DNA from: Paenibacillus silvisoli
GTDB lineage: Bacteria > Bacillota > Bacilli > Paenibacillales > Paenibacillaceae
Length of the DNA: 64,000 nt
Assembly: GCF_030866765.1 (NCBI RefSeq)
Contig: NZ_CP133017.1
Span: 2,524,001 to 2,588,000, forward strand
Reading direction: 5' to 3'
The notes beneath the pieces were generated by a model that had not been told where the DNA came from, ran no database searches, and saw only the letters and a program-made list of their open reading frames with translations. A program made the position numbers and the translations under genes. This document shows positions 1 to 7,857 of the stretch, piece after piece (the first letter of the stretch is position 1; each line of letters begins with the position of its first letter).

Positions 1-124
1 CATAAAAGCTTAAAAGCGCGAAAGAAAAATCGGGCAAAGTCTTTAAAATAAAGTCGACTTGTGAGACAATGTGGAAATAAAGTTTGTAACATTACCATAC
101 GCCACTATTACGAGGTGATTGTCC

Positions 125-1222
125 ATGCAACCGAAACAAAGTATTGTTCATTTGCCGGTTTACCAGCCTGGCAAGCCAATTGAGGAAGTAAAGAGAGAGC
201 TTGGCCTTAAAGAAGTCATTAAGCTTGCATCCAACGAGAATCCGTTCGGCAGCTCCGAGCATGCGAAAGCGGCGATTCAACAGGAGCTTGCCAACATAAG
301 CATTTATCCGGACGGCGGCAGCGTCGAACTGACGAACGCGCTGGCCGCATATCTTGGCGTAACGCCGAAGCAAATTATTTTCGGCGCAGGCTCCGACGAA
401 GTCATTCTCATGCTGGCGCGCGCTTACTTGACGCCTGGCGACGAGACGATTATGGCCGACGAAACGTTCCCGCAGTACAAGCATAACTGCGAAATCGAAG
501 GCGCGACCATCATCGAGGTTCCGCTGAACAACGGCACGCACGACCTGACCGCGATGCTGGCTAAAGTAACGGACCGTACGAAAATCATTTGGGTGTGCAA
601 CCCGAACAACCCGACGGGTACGATCGTGCGCAAGGACGAGCTGGAAGCATTCATTCGCCAAGTGCCATCGAATGTCATTGTCGTGCTCGACGAAGCGTAT
701 TTCGAGTATGTGACGGACGCGGAATACCCGGACGGCATTACGCTGCTGCCTGAATTCAAGAACGTCATCGTGCTGCGCACGTTCTCCAAAGTTTACGGTC
801 TTGCCTCGCTTCGCATCGGTTATGGCGTAGGTCACGAAGAAGTGATCCGCTCCATCAATCAAGTGCGCGAGCCGTTCAACACGTCCCGATTCGGCCAAGC
901 TGCGGCGAAAGCGTCGCTGGCTGACACGGCGTTTCTGAGCAGCTGCAGAGAGCGCAACGCCGAAGGCATCGTCTACATGTGCGAGCAGTTCGACCGCTTG
1001 GGCTTGAGCTATTTCGAAGCGCACGGCAACTTCGTCATGGTCGACGTGAAGCTGCCTTCGCAGCAGGTGTTCGACGGTTTGCTGCGCAAAGGGATCATCT
1101 CCCGCGCGCGCTGGTCGTACTACCCGACTCACATCCGGATTACGGTCGGCAGCCGCGAGCAGAACGAAGCATTCATCCGCGCGCTTGAAGAAGTGCTCAC
1201 GGAAGCGGCGGTGCTGGGGTAA
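125..1222 (+). CDS. hisC: Histidinol-phosphate aminotransferase
   Basis: PLP-dependent class I/II aminotransferase converting imidazole-acetol phosphate to histidinol phosphate in histidine synthesis; in Bacillus the same enzyme also serves Phe/Tyr synthesis, which fits tyrA directly downstream. Seen: the ASNENP segment near residue 37, the NPNNPTG motif in the middle, the PLP lysine in TFSKVYGLASLRIGYG (Lys222) and a C-terminal RITVG substrate-binding stretch. Length 365 aa is normal. A TTG at 119 is in frame, but the SD GAGGTGAT (112-119) runs into it, so ATG 125 with 9-nt spacing is preferred. Only 3 nt separate it from tyrA. Its upstream operon partners (expected trp/aro genes) lie outside the window. 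Confidence 0.96.
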   Translation: MQPKQSIVHLPVYQPGKPIEEVKRELGLKEVIKLASNENPFGSSEHAKAAIQQELANISIYPDGGSVELTNALAAYLGVTPKQIIFGAGSDEVILMLARAYLTPGDETIMADETFPQYKHNCEIEGATIIEVPLNNGTHDLTAMLAKVTDRTKIIWVCNPNNPTGTIVRKDELEAFIRQVPSNVIVVLDEAYFEYVTDAEYPDGITLLPEFKNVIVLRTFSKVYGLASLRIGYGVGHEEVIRSINQVREPFNTSRFGQAAAKASLADTAFLSSCRERNAEGIVYMCEQFDRLGLSYFEAHGNFVMVDVKLPSQQVFDGLLRKGIISRARWSYYPTHIRITVGSREQNEAFIRALEEVLTEAAVLG

Positions 1223-1225
1223 GCT

Positions 1226-2317
1226 ATGACGAAAATTGCGATATTCGGCGTCGGTTTGATCGGCGGCTCGCTCGCGCTCTGCTTCAAAGGCAAGCCGGGC
1301 ATCACGGTCGTCGGCCATTCCCCACGCGAATCATCCGCAGCCAAGTACCTTGAGCGAGGCGTCGTCGATCATGCGACGACGTCTCTGCGCGAGGCGGCGG
1401 AAGGCGCGGATTTTATTTTTCTATGCGTACCCGTAGGATCGCTCGATCAGTACGTGCATGGCCTTAGCCAGCTGGATCTGAAGCCGGGCTGCATCATCAC
1501 GGACGTTGGCAGCACGAAAGCGTCCGTCGCAGCGTCCGCCAAGCAAGCGCAGCTAGGCGATGCCGTATTTATCGGCGGGCACCCGATGGCCGGCTCGGAG
1601 CGTTCTGGCGTGGAAGCGGCCTCCTACTATTTATTCGAGAACGCGTTCTATGTATTGACTCCTGACGATTCGACGCCTCAGCAGGCAATCGACAAGCTGA
1701 CCGAGCTATTGGCATACACGAGAGCCCATATCGTCCATGTGCGTCCGGACGAGCATGACGAAATCGTCGGGGCGATCAGCCATTTGCCGCATATTATCGC
1801 GGTAGCGCTCGTTAACCTCGTACGCGGATACAACGACAGCAATTCGCTGTACAGCGTGCTTGCCGCGGGAGGCTTCCGCGACATTACGCGAATCGGCTCC
1901 AGCGACCCGGTCGTCTGGCGCGACATTCTGGTGAATAACCGCGAGGTGCTGCTGAAGCTGCTGCGCGAATGGCAAGGCGGGACCAACGCGTTCATCGACA
2001 TGCTGGAGAACGAGGACGGCGCCGGAATCGAGCGCGCGTTCACGCAATCCGGCCAATTCCGCAGCAAGCTGCCGGAACGCCGGAAGGGCATGATCCATTC
2101 CGTCTATGAATGTTATATCGACGTGCCCGATCGTCCGGGCGTAATCGGACATGTTGCGACAGAGCTCGGCAACAGCAGCATCAACTTAAGCAATATTCAA
2201 ATCATCGAGAGCAGGGAAGACGTTCCGGGCATCCTGAGACTGAGCTTCCGCAAGCAGGAGGATTTGGACCGCGCCGTCGAGCGGCTGGCGCAAATTGGCT
2301 ATTCCGTGCATTTTTAA
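1226..2317 (+). CDS. tyrA: Prephenate dehydrogenase with C-terminal ACT domain
   Basis: Oxidative decarboxylation of prephenate to 4-hydroxyphenylpyruvate, the tyrosine branch of aromatic synthesis. Seen: N-terminal Rossmann motif GVGLIGGSLA (about residues 7-16), VTDVGSTK and HPMAGSE motifs of the family, and a C-terminal ACT regulatory domain starting near residue 292 (YIDVPDRPGVIGHVA). Length 363 aa matches the ACT-containing Bacillus type. It starts 3 nt after hisC, so the two are co-transcribed. The ACT domain implies feedback control by an aromatic amino acid (known for the family, not visible here). A stem-loop with a T-run follows at 2432-2460. Confidence 0.96.
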   Translation: MTKIAIFGVGLIGGSLALCFKGKPGITVVGHSPRESSAAKYLERGVVDHATTSLREAAEGADFIFLCVPVGSLDQYVHGLSQLDLKPGCIITDVGSTKASVAASAKQAQLGDAVFIGGHPMAGSERSGVEAASYYLFENAFYVLTPDDSTPQQAIDKLTELLAYTRAHIVHVRPDEHDEIVGAISHLPHIIAVALVNLVRGYNDSNSLYSVLAAGGFRDITRIGSSDPVVWRDILVNNREVLLKLLREWQGGTNAFIDMLENEDGAGIERAFTQSGQFRSKLPERRKGMIHSVYECYIDVPDRPGVIGHVATELGNSSINLSNIQIIESREDVPGILRLSFRKQEDLDRAVERLAQIGYSVHF

Positions 2318-2346
2318 AACGCGTCCAATCAAAATGAAAACGCTTA

Positions 2347-2375
2347 TTGACAAAATGAAAACGTATACATATAAT
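2347..2375 (+). promoter_or_regulatory. Consensus sigma-A promoter, TTGACA-N17-TATAAT
   Basis: TTGACA at 2347-2352 and TATAAT at 2370-2375 with a 17-bp spacer, a perfect vegetative promoter. Start is expected near 2382, about 50 nt before the terminator hairpin at 2432. The product would be a roughly 80-nt terminated RNA or an attenuated leader to the sigma factor gene. Confidence 0.7.
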
Positions 2376-2431
2376 AAAAGTACAGTATGGTTTCTCTCCA
2401 CTCCTATCCAAATCCATCGCATATTTTGCGG

Positions 2432-2460
2432 GGCCGCCTTTTTAGGCGGTCTTTTTTTTT
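2432..2460 (+). terminator. Rho-independent terminator after tyrA
   Basis: A 7-bp stem pairs 2432-2438 with 2445-2451 (GCCGCC against GGCGGT with one wobble), with a 6-nt loop, followed by nine T. It ends the hisC-tyrA transcript and also lies in the path of the promoter at 2347. Confidence 0.8.
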
Positions 2461-2467
2461 GCGCTGC

Positions 2468-2496
2468 TGTAACATTAGGAGGCGTTTCTTCGTCAT
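2468..2496 (+). promoter_or_regulatory. Candidate ECF-type promoter for the sigma/anti-sigma pair
   Basis: TGTAAC (2468-2473), 17-bp spacer, CGTCAT (2491-2496). This resembles the TGTAAC/TGAAAC ... CGTC/CGAC pattern of Bacillus ECF promoters and would allow autoregulation of the sigma gene at 2769. It leaves a long leader of about 270 nt, which weakens the call. Confidence 0.35.
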
Positions 2497-2768
2497 TAGC
2501 AGAGGAACAGCCCAAATCGGAACCGAAATTTGAAAAACATTTAAATACAGCGAAATCAGTCCGTGTTACAATTGCCGTAATGCCTGTAAAAAAGTGGGCG
2601 TTATAAAACATGTCGAATGAAGCAGGATTTTGGACGAAAGCCGCGAATCTACTCATGATGCAGGTTTGTTCATTTTTTTATTGATGATCGCGCAACTTTT
2701 CACTCTCGGGAAGGTACAATGTAGTACCGAACCGGGAGCACTCCTAAGGCCAAGGAGGGTCGCCCGCG

Positions 2769-3365
2769 ATGACGGATTCCCAGCTAATACGCGAAATAAA
2801 AGACGGAAACATACAGCTATATTCGGAATTGATGCGGCGCTACCAGCGTAAGATCCTTGCCTTCATCTATCACATGTTAAAGAGCGCGAAGCTCGAGCTG
2901 CTGGCAGAGGATCTTTGCTCGGAAACGTTCTATAAAGCGTATCGAAGTCTGCACTCATTCCGGGAAGTGGATGCTTCCTTCTCTACATGGCTGTATACCA
3001 TAGCACGCAATACGGTACTTAGCGAGCTGCGCAAGCAGAAAGCAGGCAGCGTATCCTTCGACGAAGTCGGATTTATTCCGATCGCGCCGCCGGAAGCCGT
3101 TCCGGAGCAGCGTTTGCTGCAGTCCGAGCGGATGACGATGGTGCGCGAAGCGATCAACAGCCTGCCGGAGAAGCAGCGCTCGGCGCTCATTCTGCGCGAA
3201 TACGACCAGCTGGACTATCAGGAAATAGCCAGCATACTCGGACAGACGGTAAGCTCCGTCAAGTCTCTTCTGTTCCGCGCACGAAGCAGCGTTAAGGTAC
3301 AGCTTGAACCGTATTTCGGCGAATCGCCAATGCTGGAGGAATACGAGGGGATGAAAATGCGATGA
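2769..3365 (+). CDS. ECF-type RNA polymerase sigma factor
   Basis: Sigma-70 family, extracytoplasmic-function group; it redirects RNA polymerase to a dedicated regulon when released from its anti-sigma partner. Seen: a region 2 helix set in residues about 10-85 (AEDLCSETFYKAYRSLHSF, STWLYTIARN) and region 4 in about 125-185 (LPEKQRSALILREYDQLDYQEIA, then SSVKSLLFRARS). No sigma 1.1 or region 3, as expected. Length 198 aa. SD AAGGAGG (2752-2758) sits 10 nt before ATG. The stop overlaps the next start (ATGA), coupling it to the anti-sigma gene. I cannot assign it to SigX, SigW or another named group. Confidence 0.93.
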   Translation: MTDSQLIREIKDGNIQLYSELMRRYQRKILAFIYHMLKSAKLELLAEDLCSETFYKAYRSLHSFREVDASFSTWLYTIARNTVLSELRKQKAGSVSFDEVGFIPIAPPEAVPEQRLLQSERMTMVREAINSLPEKQRSALILREYDQLDYQEIASILGQTVSSVKSLLFRARSSVKVQLEPYFGESPMLEEYEGMKMR

Positions 3366-3964
3366 AGTGCGTCGAAGTGCAACAATCGTTTGGAGTCTAC
3401 TGGGATCTGCCTGAAGATGACCGCGAACGAAAGTCAGTCAACGAACATCTTCTGACCTGCGAGTCTTGCAGGGAGGAATTCCGTATATGGGAAGAGAGCG
3501 AGCAGCTCATCAAATTTTTCTCCGATCCCTCCAATGATATCGGGCCTATCGACCATATGAATACCGGCGTCATGGACCGAATTTACGCCGAGCAATCCTG
3601 GTACATGCCTATTCCTGAACGCAGCTACCGGTTCACGAAGACGTTTCGCAGAAACGTGACGGCGATCATTGCCTGCTGCATGGCGATGTTCGTTTGCGGT
3701 CTGTTCTATGTGCTGAAGGGGATGGGGGATTCCTCGTCCGTCGAAGTAGCCAAGCTGACCGGATTGCTGGAAACCGCGAACGCGGCCAGCGACAGCACGG
3801 TCATCAGCGCCGATTTCTACGCGGACGTTCCCGTTGCCAGCATCAGCGACCCGATCGTGCTGAATATTGTGCCAACCGTACCGCAATACTATGTGGCATT
3901 GTCGCTGCTCGGCATCATCATCACGCTGCTTATTCTGAACTGGTTCTCTCGTACCCGGCATTAG
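3362..3964 (+). CDS. Zinc-finger anti-sigma factor, membrane protein
   Basis: Predicted inhibitor of the sigma factor encoded immediately upstream. Seen: a cytoplasmic N-terminal ZAS-type motif, His-X3-Cys-X2-Cys in EHLLTCESCREEF (about residues 28-40), one membrane segment in the middle (about 100-120, IIACCMAMFVCGLFYVL), an external stretch of about 55 residues rich in Asp/Ser/Val, and a second membrane segment near the C-terminus followed by a short basic tail. The two-segment layout with an external loop, and not a single-pass anchor, is slightly unusual. It overlaps the sigma gene by 4 nt. The signal it senses is not evident. Confidence 0.85.
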   Translation: MKCVEVQQSFGVYWDLPEDDRERKSVNEHLLTCESCREEFRIWEESEQLIKFFSDPSNDIGPIDHMNTGVMDRIYAEQSWYMPIPERSYRFTKTFRRNVTAIIACCMAMFVCGLFYVLKGMGDSSSVEVAKLTGLLETANAASDSTVISADFYADVPVASISDPIVLNIVPTVPQYYVALSLLGIIITLLILNWFSRTRH

Positions 3965-4013
3965 CGTAAACTTTTACATAGCATGGATACAACTTAGATG
4001 AAAGAGGGAATGG

Positions 4014-4604
4014 ATGTTGCGGATCGGGCTTATACGGCATGGGAAGACAGACTGGAACGGACTTGGCAAAATCCAAGGACAAACCGACATCCCGCTGAAC
4101 GCGGAAGGGATTAGACAAGCGCATGCGCTGGCGCGACGCCTGCAGCATGAGCCGATGAAATGGGATGCCGTCGTATCCAGCAACTTGTCCAGAGCCGTTG
4201 AAACTGCGCGCATCATAGCCGATACGCTCGGCATTCCGCTGCTGCCTGGCGATGAGAGGCTGCGCGAACGGTACTACGGCGAAATCGAAGGCACCACGGA
4301 GGCGGAACGGCTCGCGAAGTGGGGGCCGCATTGGAAGAAATGCGATTGCGGACAGGAAAACGATGCGTCCGTCCGGGAGCGTTCCCTTTCGTTCGTCGAA
4401 GAAGCCGCCGCCGCCAATCCGGCGCTCAACTTGCTCGTCGTCACGCACGGCAGCCTGCTCGCGCAGCTGCTGCAAGCGATGTGCGCAAGCCTATCGGATA
4501 AACCGATTCACAATCTATCATTTTCCATCCTGGAGCGCGAAGGCGGCGGATGGACGCCGCTGCTGCACAACTGCACGCTGCATCTGGAACAGCTTCAGAG
4601 CTGA
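4014..4604 (+). CDS. Histidine phosphatase family protein (phosphoglycerate mutase-like)
   Basis: Branch of the histidine phosphatase superfamily, hydrolysing or transferring phosphate through a phosphohistidine. Seen: the N-terminal LIRHGKTDWN with the catalytic RHG at residues 8-10, the SSNLSRAVETA segment, the second catalytic His in VVTHGSLL (about residue 144) and a conserved Glu in RERYYGEIEG. Length 196 aa is typical of small cytosolic members such as phosphoserine- or alpha-ribazole-type phosphatases. Substrate cannot be assigned. AGAGGG lies 7 nt upstream of ATG. Probably transcribed with the sigma pair; a strong terminator follows at 4651. Confidence 0.88.
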   Translation: MLRIGLIRHGKTDWNGLGKIQGQTDIPLNAEGIRQAHALARRLQHEPMKWDAVVSSNLSRAVETARIIADTLGIPLLPGDERLRERYYGEIEGTTEAERLAKWGPHWKKCDCGQENDASVRERSLSFVEEAAAANPALNLLVVTHGSLLAQLLQAMCASLSDKPIHNLSFSILEREGGGWTPLLHNCTLHLEQLQS

Positions 4605-4650
4605 TACGAGATACGAAGCTTTATACGATCCGAACGGAACTAGCTTGCTA

Positions 4651-4688
4651 GCCGCCGACCGTCCCCAAGACGGCCGGCGGCTTTTTTT
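4651..4688 (+). terminator. Rho-independent terminator
   Basis: A 13-bp stem with one mismatch pairs 4651-4663 with 4669-4681 around a 5-nt loop, followed by seven T. It ends the sigma/anti-sigma/phosphatase transcript. Confidence 0.9.
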
Positions 4689-4770
4689 CTCGCGCGAGGT
4701 TATAAAATTCGTCAATGTTCCCATAATGGTAGTAAACCTGCTAGCGGGGCCGGGAACGGAGGTTTGGTAG

Positions 4771-6012
4771 ATGAATTTGGCAGATATGCTTAGCTACGCG
4801 GACATTGGCCAGCTAAGCCGAATCGCGACAACCTATCAATGCGAATGCAATGGAAACTCGAAAAATGATTTGATTCAATCGATCTTGTCGACGGTAAACC
4901 GCCGGGACGTGTTCGAAGCGCAAATCGGAGCCATGAAGCTGGAGGATCTCCGGTTTATCAATTCTCTCTTATTTGATGCCAGGGACGCCTTCAGTCTGGA
5001 GGAGCTGATCGCGCGCGTTCAGCAAAGCAGATTCACCATGCAAGAAGCGGAAGTCCAGCCTGGCGCGGGTGAATCGGAAGCAGAGGCAGGCGCTGCCGAA
5101 CCGAAGAAGACCCGGTCTGCGAAAGCGAAGAGCAAGACGTCCGCCTCCAAAGCGAAAGGGAAAGAAAAGCCGCTGCCCGAAGCCGGACCGAGGGAGACCA
5201 TTTCGCGGTTCAAGCAATACGGCTGGCTGTTTAACGGCTATGCCGGACCGGACCGTTATTTGTTCCAGGTTCCGAGCGATCTGAAGGAACGGTTCAAGGA
5301 AACGATGGGACGCCGCTTGGCTTCCCAAGTGATCTATGCGGACGACGAGCCGCACGCGTACCGGGACGAACAAATGCTGATGGGCGAGGATGTATCGCAA
5401 CTGCTCACATATATCCATTTGAACGAAATCGCGCTTACGTCCGACGGGACGATGTACAAGCGCAATGTTTTGCAGCTGCTGGAGCTGTTCGGCGTAAAGG
5501 AGCAAATGCCGGGCAAAGGGGAGTGGCGCTTCGGGTACGGGAGACGAATCAAAGATTATCCGAACCGGATGTCGCTGATGTATGACTATTGTTACTACAA
5601 GGGCTGGATCGTTGAGACCGAAACGGCGCTCGTGCTGACTCCGGCCGGGCAGGAACGGCAAGCGCTAAAGACGCCGGAGCCGTCGGACAAGCTGTATCAA
5701 TTTTGGCTCAGGCTGTATAAAGGGCCGATTCCGAACATGAAAGCGATCGTGCACTGGATCGATAAGCTCGGCAGCCGCTGGGTGAAGGCGGAGACGGTCA
5801 TGAATACGCTGACGCCGTATATAAAACCGTTCTATTACGACCAGCCGTCGACGATTTTGGAACAACGATTGATTGGGATGATGATGCATTTGGGGCTGCT
5901 GCGCATCGGCGAGCATGCGGAATACGGACAAGTGATCCGAATGACGCCGCTGGGCCGGACGATCGTAGCGGGACAAAGCATCGAGGACGACGCGATCATT
6001 TTGAACCGATAA
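4771..6012 (+). CDS. Conserved hypothetical protein with SAP-like N-terminus and winged-helix-like body
   Basis: Not recognised as a named protein. The first about 45 residues (MLSYADIGQLSRIATTY...SKNDLIQSIL) look like a SAP/XPB-N-type helical module. Residues about 85-140 form a low-complexity linker of Ala, Glu, Lys and Ser (KTRSAKAKSKTSASKAKGK), probably disordered and positively charged. The remaining 270 residues contain repeated helix-turn-strand segments such as LTPAGQERQ and MTPLGRTIV, typical of winged-helix wings, so nucleic acid binding is possible. GGAGG at 4758-4762 precedes ATG by 8 nt. It lies between terminators and so is its own unit. 413 aa. Confidence 0.7.
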   Translation: MNLADMLSYADIGQLSRIATTYQCECNGNSKNDLIQSILSTVNRRDVFEAQIGAMKLEDLRFINSLLFDARDAFSLEELIARVQQSRFTMQEAEVQPGAGESEAEAGAAEPKKTRSAKAKSKTSASKAKGKEKPLPEAGPRETISRFKQYGWLFNGYAGPDRYLFQVPSDLKERFKETMGRRLASQVIYADDEPHAYRDEQMLMGEDVSQLLTYIHLNEIALTSDGTMYKRNVLQLLELFGVKEQMPGKGEWRFGYGRRIKDYPNRMSLMYDYCYYKGWIVETETALVLTPAGQERQALKTPEPSDKLYQFWLRLYKGPIPNMKAIVHWIDKLGSRWVKAETVMNTLTPYIKPFYYDQPSTILEQRLIGMMMHLGLLRIGEHAEYGQVIRMTPLGRTIVAGQSIEDDAIILNR

Positions 6013-6019
6013 CTTGCGG

Positions 6020-6185
6020 TGAGCAACATAGGCAGGAGCACATTCATAGACGCAAGAGGGCCAACGTCCTTAGCCGAGTTCGTTGCGATGAATATGATTT
6101 AGTAAGAGCCGGTTCGCTCAATTTGGGTAAACACACAGATGGAACCCACCTATAACGCTTTCACTTATTCGCCTGCGGGAAACTT
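6020..6185 (+). ncRNA. Possible structured RNA in the gap before the IDEAL gene
   Basis: The gap has no gene but several complementary segments: GCAGG (6032-6036) with CCTGC (6172-6176), ATTCAT plus CGCAA (6042-6047, 6051-6055) with TTGCG plus ATGAAT (6083-6087, 6088-6093), and GGGT (6125-6128) with ACCC (6144-6147). Nested pairing over about 150 nt suggests a regulatory RNA; a 6S-type RNA is one possibility. No clear promoter or T-run terminator frames it, so confidence is low. Confidence 0.28.
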
Positions 6186-6266
6186 GAGCAGCTTAGACGA
6201 TGGAAAGCGGCGTGCGTAAGGAAAGGAATATAGGATCTCTTAAACGCTGTGTTGGAGGTGTATCCT

Positions 6267-6449
6267 ATGGACAAAATGAAAGTATCGTACGAAGTGATGC
6301 TCGGGCTTGCTGCTGAAATGTTACTCGATGAGGCTGTACTCAAATTCCGTAGGGATAAGCTTTATCTGGCCATTGATCAGGCGCTTGCCTCTGGCGACAA
6401 GGATACGTTCCGTCGTCTGACAGACGAGCTGAAAACTTTACACACATAA
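6267..6449 (+). CDS. Small IDEAL-domain protein
   Basis: Sixty residues, almost entirely an IDEAL domain: the signature AIDQALASGDKDTFRRLTDEL lies at about residues 33-53, preceded by a helix with AAEMLLDEAVLKFRR. In B. subtilis this module is the C-terminal part of YpiB, encoded at the same place upstream of ypiF and qcrA; here the long N-terminal YpiB domain is missing, so the gene is a stand-alone IDEAL protein. A GTG at 6249 is in frame, but the SD GGAGGTG (6254-6260) fixes the start at ATG 6267. Role unknown; probably a protein-protein contact module. Confidence 0.8.
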   Translation: MDKMKVSYEVMLGLAAEMLLDEAVLKFRRDKLYLAIDQALASGDKDTFRRLTDELKTLHT

Positions 6450-6495
6450 GCGAGTAGGGCCGTCAAGTCAGGCCAGCTCCCGGAACCAAGTCTGC

Positions 6496-6540
6496 AGCGC
6501 GCACGGATTATATCCGAAAGCGGCTTGCGGGCTTTTTTTT
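6496..6540 (+). terminator. Rho-independent terminator after the IDEAL gene
   Basis: AGCGCGCA (6496-6503) pairs with TGCGGGCT (6526-6533) with one mismatch, and an inner CGGA/TCCG hairpin sits in the loop. Eight T follow. Confidence 0.7.
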
Positions 6541-6621
6541 GCGGATGTATGATGGGAAAGGCGTCAGCATACGCGCCTATCGTTTGATGCATGCTTATTA
6601 TAGAGGGATTGGTGAGAAAAA

Positions 6622-7053
6622 ATGAAATTCAGCGAACTGAGCGCTGAGGGTTGGGCGGAGCTTGCGCCTTATCTGGATACGGCGGTGCTTCCCGTAACCG
6701 GGCTTACCGGCGAAGAAATGCCTTACGAAGCGACCGCGAAGCTGGAACGGCTGAGAGACGTGCTCGATCTGATCGAAATTCCGTTCAAGGGCAGAATCGT
6801 TACATACCCCGCTTGCCAGTACGGCGAGTGGACCCCCGCATTTCAAGGACAGCTGCAGCACATATGCGCGAACTTAAGACAAGCCGGCTTCAAGCATGTC
6901 GTTGTCGTCGCCGCGGTCCACGTGCCGACGGATGTCGAACAAGGCGGAGAAAGCGGCGCGGATCTGATCATCGGCCCAGCCGAGGACGGCCAGCTTCCGA
7001 CAGCGGCGGAAGTAAGCGAAGCGGTACGGAAGCTGTGGCTCGGACGAGCTTAG
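6622..7053 (+). CDS. ypiF: DUF2487 family protein, YpiF-like
   Basis: Small cytosolic protein of unknown function, 143 aa, matching YpiF by position (directly before qcrA) and by pattern: an N-terminal WAELAPYLDTAVLPVTGLTGEEMPYE segment, then alternating strand and helix such as GRIVTYPACQY and FKHVVVVAA. No signal peptide or membrane segment. ATG 6622 is preceded by a weak GGTGAG. It is separated from qcrA by 254 bp that contain the qcr promoter, so it is probably not in the qcr transcript. No biochemical role can be inferred. Confidence 0.75.
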   Translation: MKFSELSAEGWAELAPYLDTAVLPVTGLTGEEMPYEATAKLERLRDVLDLIEIPFKGRIVTYPACQYGEWTPAFQGQLQHICANLRQAGFKHVVVVAAVHVPTDVEQGGESGADLIIGPAEDGQLPTAAEVSEAVRKLWLGRA

Positions 7054-7197
7054 CATTTCTGATCCGTAAGCGACATCCAATTGCATAAGGTGAGTGCGGT
7101 TGGGGAAAAACAAATGCCAGACAAGGTCAATTGTGACAAAATGATAACAAATTAAAAAAGCGTTTTTGATCCGAACAGCAAATTGCCCGCCATATTC

Positions 7198-7226
7198 TTG
7201 ACGCTCCAAATCACCTAGGCTATTAT
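7198..7226 (+). promoter_or_regulatory. Sigma-A promoter of qcrABC, TTGACG-N17-TATTAT
   Basis: TTGACG at 7198-7203, 17-bp spacer, TATTAT at 7221-7226, about 80 bp before qcrA. An inverted repeat ACCTA (7213-7217) / TAGGT (7226-7230) straddles the -10 box and could be an operator. The rest of 7054-7307 holds no other clear signal. Confidence 0.7.
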
Positions 7227-7307
7227 AGGTAATGTCCTAGTTCATCATATGTTTTGCCTCTTTGGCAGAACACAAGATATGGCTCAGCAAAGGGGGTAGA
7301 ACAGAAG

Positions 7308-7838
7308 ATGAGTAACCATGAACACAACGATAACTCGCATCGCTCGGCTAAGAAGAGCGGCATGTCCCGGCGTCAATTTTTGTCGTATACGCTCGGAGGC
7401 GCAGGCGCATTCATGGCTGCAGGCATGTCACTTCCGATGATACGTTTTGCGGTTGACCCGATTTTGAAAAAGAAGGCCGGCGGTACTTGGATTAAGGTTG
7501 TCGAGGCAAGCAAGATTACGAACGAACCGCAGGAATTTAAATTTAAAATTCACCAGGTTGACGGTTGGTACGTCAGCGATCCGGAGCTAACCGCTTGGAT
7601 CTCTAAGGACGAGCAAGGCAATGCCTTCGCGCTTTCCCCGGTCTGCAAGCACTTGGGATGCACCATCGCGTGGAACACGGAGAAGAACAACGAATACGTT
7701 TGTCCGTGTCACAACGCACACTACACCAAGGACGGCAAGAACTTGATTGTAGCGCCTAAGCCTCTCGACGAGTACGATCTCAAGATCGAGAACGAATGGG
7801 TATATCTTGGACCAATTAAAGCAAATACACGGGTTTAA
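7308..7838 (+). CDS. qcrA: Menaquinol:cytochrome c reductase, Rieske iron-sulfur subunit
   Basis: Iron-sulfur subunit of the b6c-type complex that passes electrons from menaquinol to cytochrome c. Seen: a twin-arginine-like start (SRRQFLSY) and one membrane segment (about residues 25-45), then the Rieske motifs CKHLGC (about 112-117) and CPCHNAHY (about 134-141) that bind the 2Fe-2S cluster with two Cys and two His. Length 176 aa. An in-frame TTG at 7254 is rejected because AAGGGGG (7290-7296) points to ATG 7308. First gene of qcrABC; 19 nt to qcrB. Confidence 0.95.
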   Translation: MSNHEHNDNSHRSAKKSGMSRRQFLSYTLGGAGAFMAAGMSLPMIRFAVDPILKKKAGGTWIKVVEASKITNEPQEFKFKIHQVDGWYVSDPELTAWISKDEQGNAFALSPVCKHLGCTIAWNTEKNNEYVCPCHNAHYTKDGKNLIVAPKPLDEYDLKIENEWVYLGPIKANTRV

Positions 7839-7857
7839 TAAGGAGGCGTAAGATCAG

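Larger units (their letters stand above)
2318..2768. other. 451-bp intergenic region between tyrA and the ECF sigma gene
   Basis: Holds a consensus sigma-A promoter (2347-2375), a terminator (2432-2460), an ECF-like promoter candidate (2468-2496) and an imperfect inverted repeat GGTAC-N6-GTACC at 2713-2728 with partly complementary flanks, just before the sigma SD. A frame open from 2331 to 2606 crosses the terminator and has no SD; it is not called as a gene. Confidence 0.6.

Noticed and set aside
92-1318. Long antisense open frame opposite hisC (408 codons)
   Set aside because: It mirrors the hisC codon pattern, has no SD and no recognisable domain; rich in Arg, Val and His as antisense shadows of GC-rich genes are.
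2331-2606. Frame with a signal-peptide-like stretch after tyrA
   Set aside because: The hydrophobic part is encoded by the terminator T-run region; there is no SD, and the rest has no family features.
7131-7150. TTGTGA...ATAACAA near qcrA as a Rex box
   Set aside because: The right half does not match TTCACAA and the spacing is 20, not 18 bp; it is upstream of the promoter and not in it.
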